From Ohtaekwangia sp. (GTDB taxonomy: Bacteria > Bacteroidota > Bacteroidia > Cytophagales > Cyclobacteriaceae), in assembly GCA_021155195.1 (NCBI GenBank), contig JAJNPV010000037.1, positions 186,001-250,000 on the forward strand: a DNA stretch of 64,000 nt, given 5' to 3'. Under the pieces are notes generated by a model, which had not been told where the DNA came from, made no database searches, and saw only the letters and a list, made by a program, of their open reading frames with translations. The position numbers and the translations under genes were made by a program. Positions 61,079 to 64,000 of this stretch are shown in pieces (the first letter of the stretch is position 1; each line of letters begins with the position of its first letter).

Positions 61079-63529
61079 ATGTGGTACAAGGTAGCAGATC
61101 TTATCATCCGTTTTAGAATGCTGTTGATCGGTGTGATTGGCGCCATCACCATCGTAATGGGATTCTACGCATCTAATGTGGAGATGAGCTACGACTTTGC
61201 ACGCACTGTGCCACCCGAAGATCCAGATATGATCTTCTTCAACAAATTCAAACAGCAATTTGGTGAGGATGGAAATATGATGGCTATTGGAGTAAAAGAT
61301 AGTGCTATTTATAAGCTTGATGGGTTTAATAAGTTAAGAGAACTCAGTTTAAAATTAAAGGGAATCGAAGGGATAAACGAAGTTCTTTCGCTGCCTCTTC
61401 TAAGAATTATTCAAAAAGATACAGCTGAAAAGAGGTTTTATCTCGTGCCACTATTCCCCGAAAAACTAGCCTCACAACAAGAGTTGGATAGTCTTCTGGC
61501 TATCGCCCGAGATCAAAAATTTTACATGGGGCAATTGGTGAATTTGACTAATGGAGCCACCATGATTTTAGCACCTATGAATAAGGAGTATGCTAATTCA
61601 GTCAAACGCTTAGATGTAACCAATTCACTGGTTCAATACGGTGATGAATTTGTTAAAGATACTGGAATTAATATTCATTATGCCGGGTTGCCATTCGTGC
61701 GTTCGGTGATGGTGAGTCAGGTTAGAAAAGAATTGTCTTTGTTTCTTTTTCTCTCAGCCATTGTTACAGGAGTAATCATGCTTCTCTTTTTCCGCTCCAT
61801 CCGTGCAGTTATTTTCTCCATGATTATGATTGGAGTAGTGGTAGTGTGGACGATAGGAACCATTACATTATTAGGCTTTAAGATAAGTTTACTAAGCGGG
61901 TTGATACCACCCGTAATTGTTACGATAGGAATCACGAATGCAATTTACTTATTGAATAAGTATCATGTCGAGTATGTGAAAAGGAAAAATAAGATGGAAG
62001 CCATTCGCATTGTAGTGCAAAAAATGGGATTGGCCACCTTCCTCACCAATCTTACAGTTGCGATTGGTTTTTTAACCTTGCTTGTAACAGACATTACTGT
62101 GTTGCGGGAGTTTGGCATCGTGGCCGGAATCAACATCATTGCATTGTTTATTGTAAGCCTGGTAATGATTCCGGGCATATTGTCATGGATGCCCGAACCA
62201 TCGCCCAAACATCTTAAGCATCTTGATTTCAAAATTTTGGGTGGCTTCGTAAAAATGGTCGACTTAATGGTTCATCGCCATCGCACCTTTATTTATATCG
62301 CAACAATAATTATCACCGGGTTGGCAATTTTTGGGATGTCCAAACTCTATTCAGTTTCTTTTATGGTGGATGATATTCCAAAGGAGAGTCCGGTGATGAA
62401 GGATTTGAAGTTTGTGGAGGAAAACTTTAGCGGCATTATGCCATTAGAGATTGAGGTGGACTTGCAAACCAAACGAAAAAAGCCCCTACAGAATTTGAAG
62501 ATTGCCAAAGCGATTGATGCCTTTGAATCTTCGTTGGATTCAATCACGGTTACTTCGCGCCCCATTTCTATTTTAAGTTTTATCAAAGCATCGCGCCAAG
62601 CGTATTATAACAACAATCCTGATTGGTATGAGCTACCGGCTTCGGATATGGAAGCAAAGTATGTTCTTGGATATCTTAAGGGACAAACTGATAACAGCGG
62701 CCTTTTCAATTCTTTTGTAGATTCCACGTATAGTAAAATGCGCATCTCCATGCAGATGGCTGACATAGGTTCTGTTAAAATGGATTCCCTGGTTCGTAAT
62801 ATTATTGAACCCAAAGCTGATTTGTTAGTAGCTGATCTGAAAGAAGTCTTAAAATCTAAGAGTGATTCTGTAGTTGTTACCATTACAGGATCTTCCAAAA
62901 TCTTTATTAAGGGAAATAATTTTCTGATTGAAAACCTTACCGAAAGCTTAATACTCGCTTGCATTCTGATCACGCTTTCAATGGCTATACTTTTTGCCAA
63001 TGCACGAATGATCCTGATTTCACTAATTCCTAACTTAATTGCCTTAATGATTACAGCGGGCTTGATGGGCTATTTCAACATTCCGCTTAAAGCGAGCACA
63101 GCTCTGATTTTTAGCATCACGTTTGGAATTTCGGTGGACAACTCTATTCGCTTTTTAGCAAAGTATCGTCAGGAGTTATTGTCCAGCGGATTTTTTGTGC
63201 TGCGCTCAGTAAGTGAAAGTATTTTAGAAACAGGTAAGAGTATTGTCTATACATCCATTGTTTTGTTTGCGGGCTTCATCATTTTCGCGTTTTCCGATTT
63301 TGGTGGCACGGTAGCCTTGGGCCTACTTACTTCTACCACGTTATTAATCTCCATGTTCACCAACCTAATCTTATTGCCAGCCTTGATCATGACATTCGAT
63401 AAACCCAAGAAGAGTGAGGGTCGTTTGGTTATTGATGACTTTGATTCCAGTTTCTATGGTGAGCAGGAGGACGAGGCGATTGATTTGAGCAAGATCAAAA
63501 TTCACGATCGCAGCGGATCGGCTGAGTAA
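61079..63529 (+). CDS. MMPL/RND-type exporter (HAE3 family)
   Basis: The 816-residue protein has the RND layout of two repeats, each with one membrane helix, a large periplasmic loop and five helices. The first loop has SYDFARTVPPEDPDMIFFNKFKQQFGEDG; the first helix bundle includes SGLIPPVIVTIGITNAIYLLNKYHVEYVKRK and the second STALIFSITFGISVDNSIRFLAKYRQEL. These are the sterol-sensing-like helices with ionisable residues of MMPL/HAE3 exporters, probably moving lipids or hopanoids. No membrane fusion protein or outer membrane channel lies beside it, as usual for the group. Confidence 0.9.
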   Translation: MWYKVADLIIRFRMLLIGVIGAITIVMGFYASNVEMSYDFARTVPPEDPDMIFFNKFKQQFGEDGNMMAIGVKDSAIYKLDGFNKLRELSLKLKGIEGINEVLSLPLLRIIQKDTAEKRFYLVPLFPEKLASQQELDSLLAIARDQKFYMGQLVNLTNGATMILAPMNKEYANSVKRLDVTNSLVQYGDEFVKDTGINIHYAGLPFVRSVMVSQVRKELSLFLFLSAIVTGVIMLLFFRSIRAVIFSMIMIGVVVVWTIGTITLLGFKISLLSGLIPPVIVTIGITNAIYLLNKYHVEYVKRKNKMEAIRIVVQKMGLATFLTNLTVAIGFLTLLVTDITVLREFGIVAGINIIALFIVSLVMIPGILSWMPEPSPKHLKHLDFKILGGFVKMVDLMVHRHRTFIYIATIIITGLAIFGMSKLYSVSFMVDDIPKESPVMKDLKFVEENFSGIMPLEIEVDLQTKRKKPLQNLKIAKAIDAFESSLDSITVTSRPISILSFIKASRQAYYNNNPDWYELPASDMEAKYVLGYLKGQTDNSGLFNSFVDSTYSKMRISMQMADIGSVKMDSLVRNIIEPKADLLVADLKEVLKSKSDSVVVTITGSSKIFIKGNNFLIENLTESLILACILITLSMAILFANARMILISLIPNLIALMITAGLMGYFNIPLKASTALIFSITFGISVDNSIRFLAKYRQELLSSGFFVLRSVSESILETGKSIVYTSIVLFAGFIIFAFSDFGGTVALGLLTSTTLLISMFTNLILLPALIMTFDKPKKSEGRLVIDDFDSSFYGEQEDEAIDLSKIKIHDRSGSAE

Positions 63530-63629
63530 TCTAATGCAGAATCAATTGATTCAGATGACTAAGTAAATTTTCTTTTCAGATTTAATCCTATCTTGAATTA
63601 GCTTGGTTATTTTAATCATAAATTTCTTT

Positions 63630-64000
63630 ATGAAACAGTTTCTTTATCCAACCAAAAGCACACTGTTTTTTTGTGCTTTTGTCTTTAAAACTACCGCAGT
63701 ATTTGCACAACCACCAGAAAATCATGTCTTTTTAAAGATTGATCCTATAAATGCCTTTATAGCAACAGGAACAAAAACAATTTATGCGAAATCCGCATCT
63801 GGGCCAATTGCAGGGTCACTAACACCAAGGTTGGAAATAGCTCAGGTACCAGATGGGTTTTTTATTCGCACTGACTTTCACGTAAGGAAATACAATGACA
63901 ATCTCAAGCTAATGTGGGAAGCTGATTTAAAGAAGAGTTTCACCCTACAAGCTCAACCAAGTGATATTTTGATTGGCGATGATAAGAATTGTTATTTTAT
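63630..64000 (+). CDS. Secreted protein of unknown function (partial, 3' end outside window)
   Basis: An ATG at 63630 opens a frame that is still open at the window edge (123 codons). It begins with a signal peptide (FFCAFVFKTTAVFA, cleavage before QPPEN) and continues with a strand-rich region (HVFLKIDPINAFIATGTKTIYAKS, FFIRTDFHVRKYNDNLKLMWEADL). The latter resembles repeated-blade proteins, but no family is recognised from this part. Confidence 0.65.
   Translation, partial: MKQFLYPTKSTLFFCAFVFKTTAVFAQPPENHVFLKIDPINAFIATGTKTIYAKSASGPIAGSLTPRLEIAQVPDGFFIRTDFHVRKYNDNLKLMWEADLKKSFTLQAQPSDILIGDDKNCYF

Overview
The window is 64 kb of gene-dense bacterial chromosome with low G+C. The gene content points to the phylum Bacteroidota, most likely the Cytophagales. 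Evidence: a TonB-dependent receptor followed by DUF4249 lipoproteins, a secreted protein with a type IX secretion (T9SS) C-terminal domain, the Bacteroidota ribosomal order rpmB-rpmG-DUF4295-ftsY, separate mnmD, two bacillithiol-system genes (bshC, ytxJ), single-chain glycyl-tRNA synthetase, and several start regions carrying the Bacteroidota -7 promoter box TAnnTTTG. I see no rRNA, tRNA, insertion sequence, prophage or CRISPR array. No gap between genes exceeds about 200 bases. Many neighbours overlap by 4 bases, and several convergent pairs share their stop codons.

Layout. 1-5165: a partial coiled-coil protein, ornithine aminotransferase, a WG-repeat protein, an NlpE/META-type lipoprotein, a HAD phosphatase and an esterase. 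5257-11711: a tight seven-gene operon with two alpha/beta hydrolases, an ATP-grasp ligase, a GCS2-type carboxylate-amine ligase, a class I glutamine amidotransferase, a second ATP-grasp-like protein and a degenerate thiamine-pyrophosphokinase-like protein. This is the strongest candidate for an undescribed system and looks like a pathway making or tailoring an amide-linked metabolite or peptide. 11708-17150: prmC, ribD, a Tat-exported superoxide dismutase, a 2OG-Fe(II) oxygenase and chrA. 17255-25341: tonB, a beta-barrel candidate, the bacilliredoxin-like ytxJ behind a 926-residue basic repeat protein, a fused E1 dehydrogenase and a cation/proton antiporter. 25443-31636: an M16 peptidase, a PAS histidine kinase, ispF-mnmD, and aguB-aguA (agmatine to putrescine).

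31769-39028: an outer-membrane operon with a TonB-dependent receptor, two tandemly duplicated DUF4249 lipoproteins and a large MG2-like protein with a plug-like segment. 39025-45615: on the minus strand, the folate ligase, bshC, rimO, ftsY and the rpmB-rpmG-DUF4295 operon. They are interrupted by a plus-strand block of DUF6452, DUF6048 and an unlisted 52-residue membrane protein. 45805-49046: a TPR histidine kinase, a small membrane protein and a NarL-type response regulator. 49043-53988: HAD phosphatase, T9SS-exported FG-GAP protein, murF, DUF2461. 54161-63529: two tandem membrane histidine kinases related to the one at 26694, then glyQS with an MtfA-like peptidase, a scramblase-like protein and dgt, and an MMPL/RND exporter. 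The window ends inside a secreted protein of unknown function.

Several annotated starts are moved inward from the longest open frame because an ATG with the conserved N-terminus follows closely. TTG or GTG starts are kept where overlap with the preceding stop codon or the conserved N-terminus requires them. Family assignments rest on motifs I can read in the translations and on recall of the families; no database search was possible.
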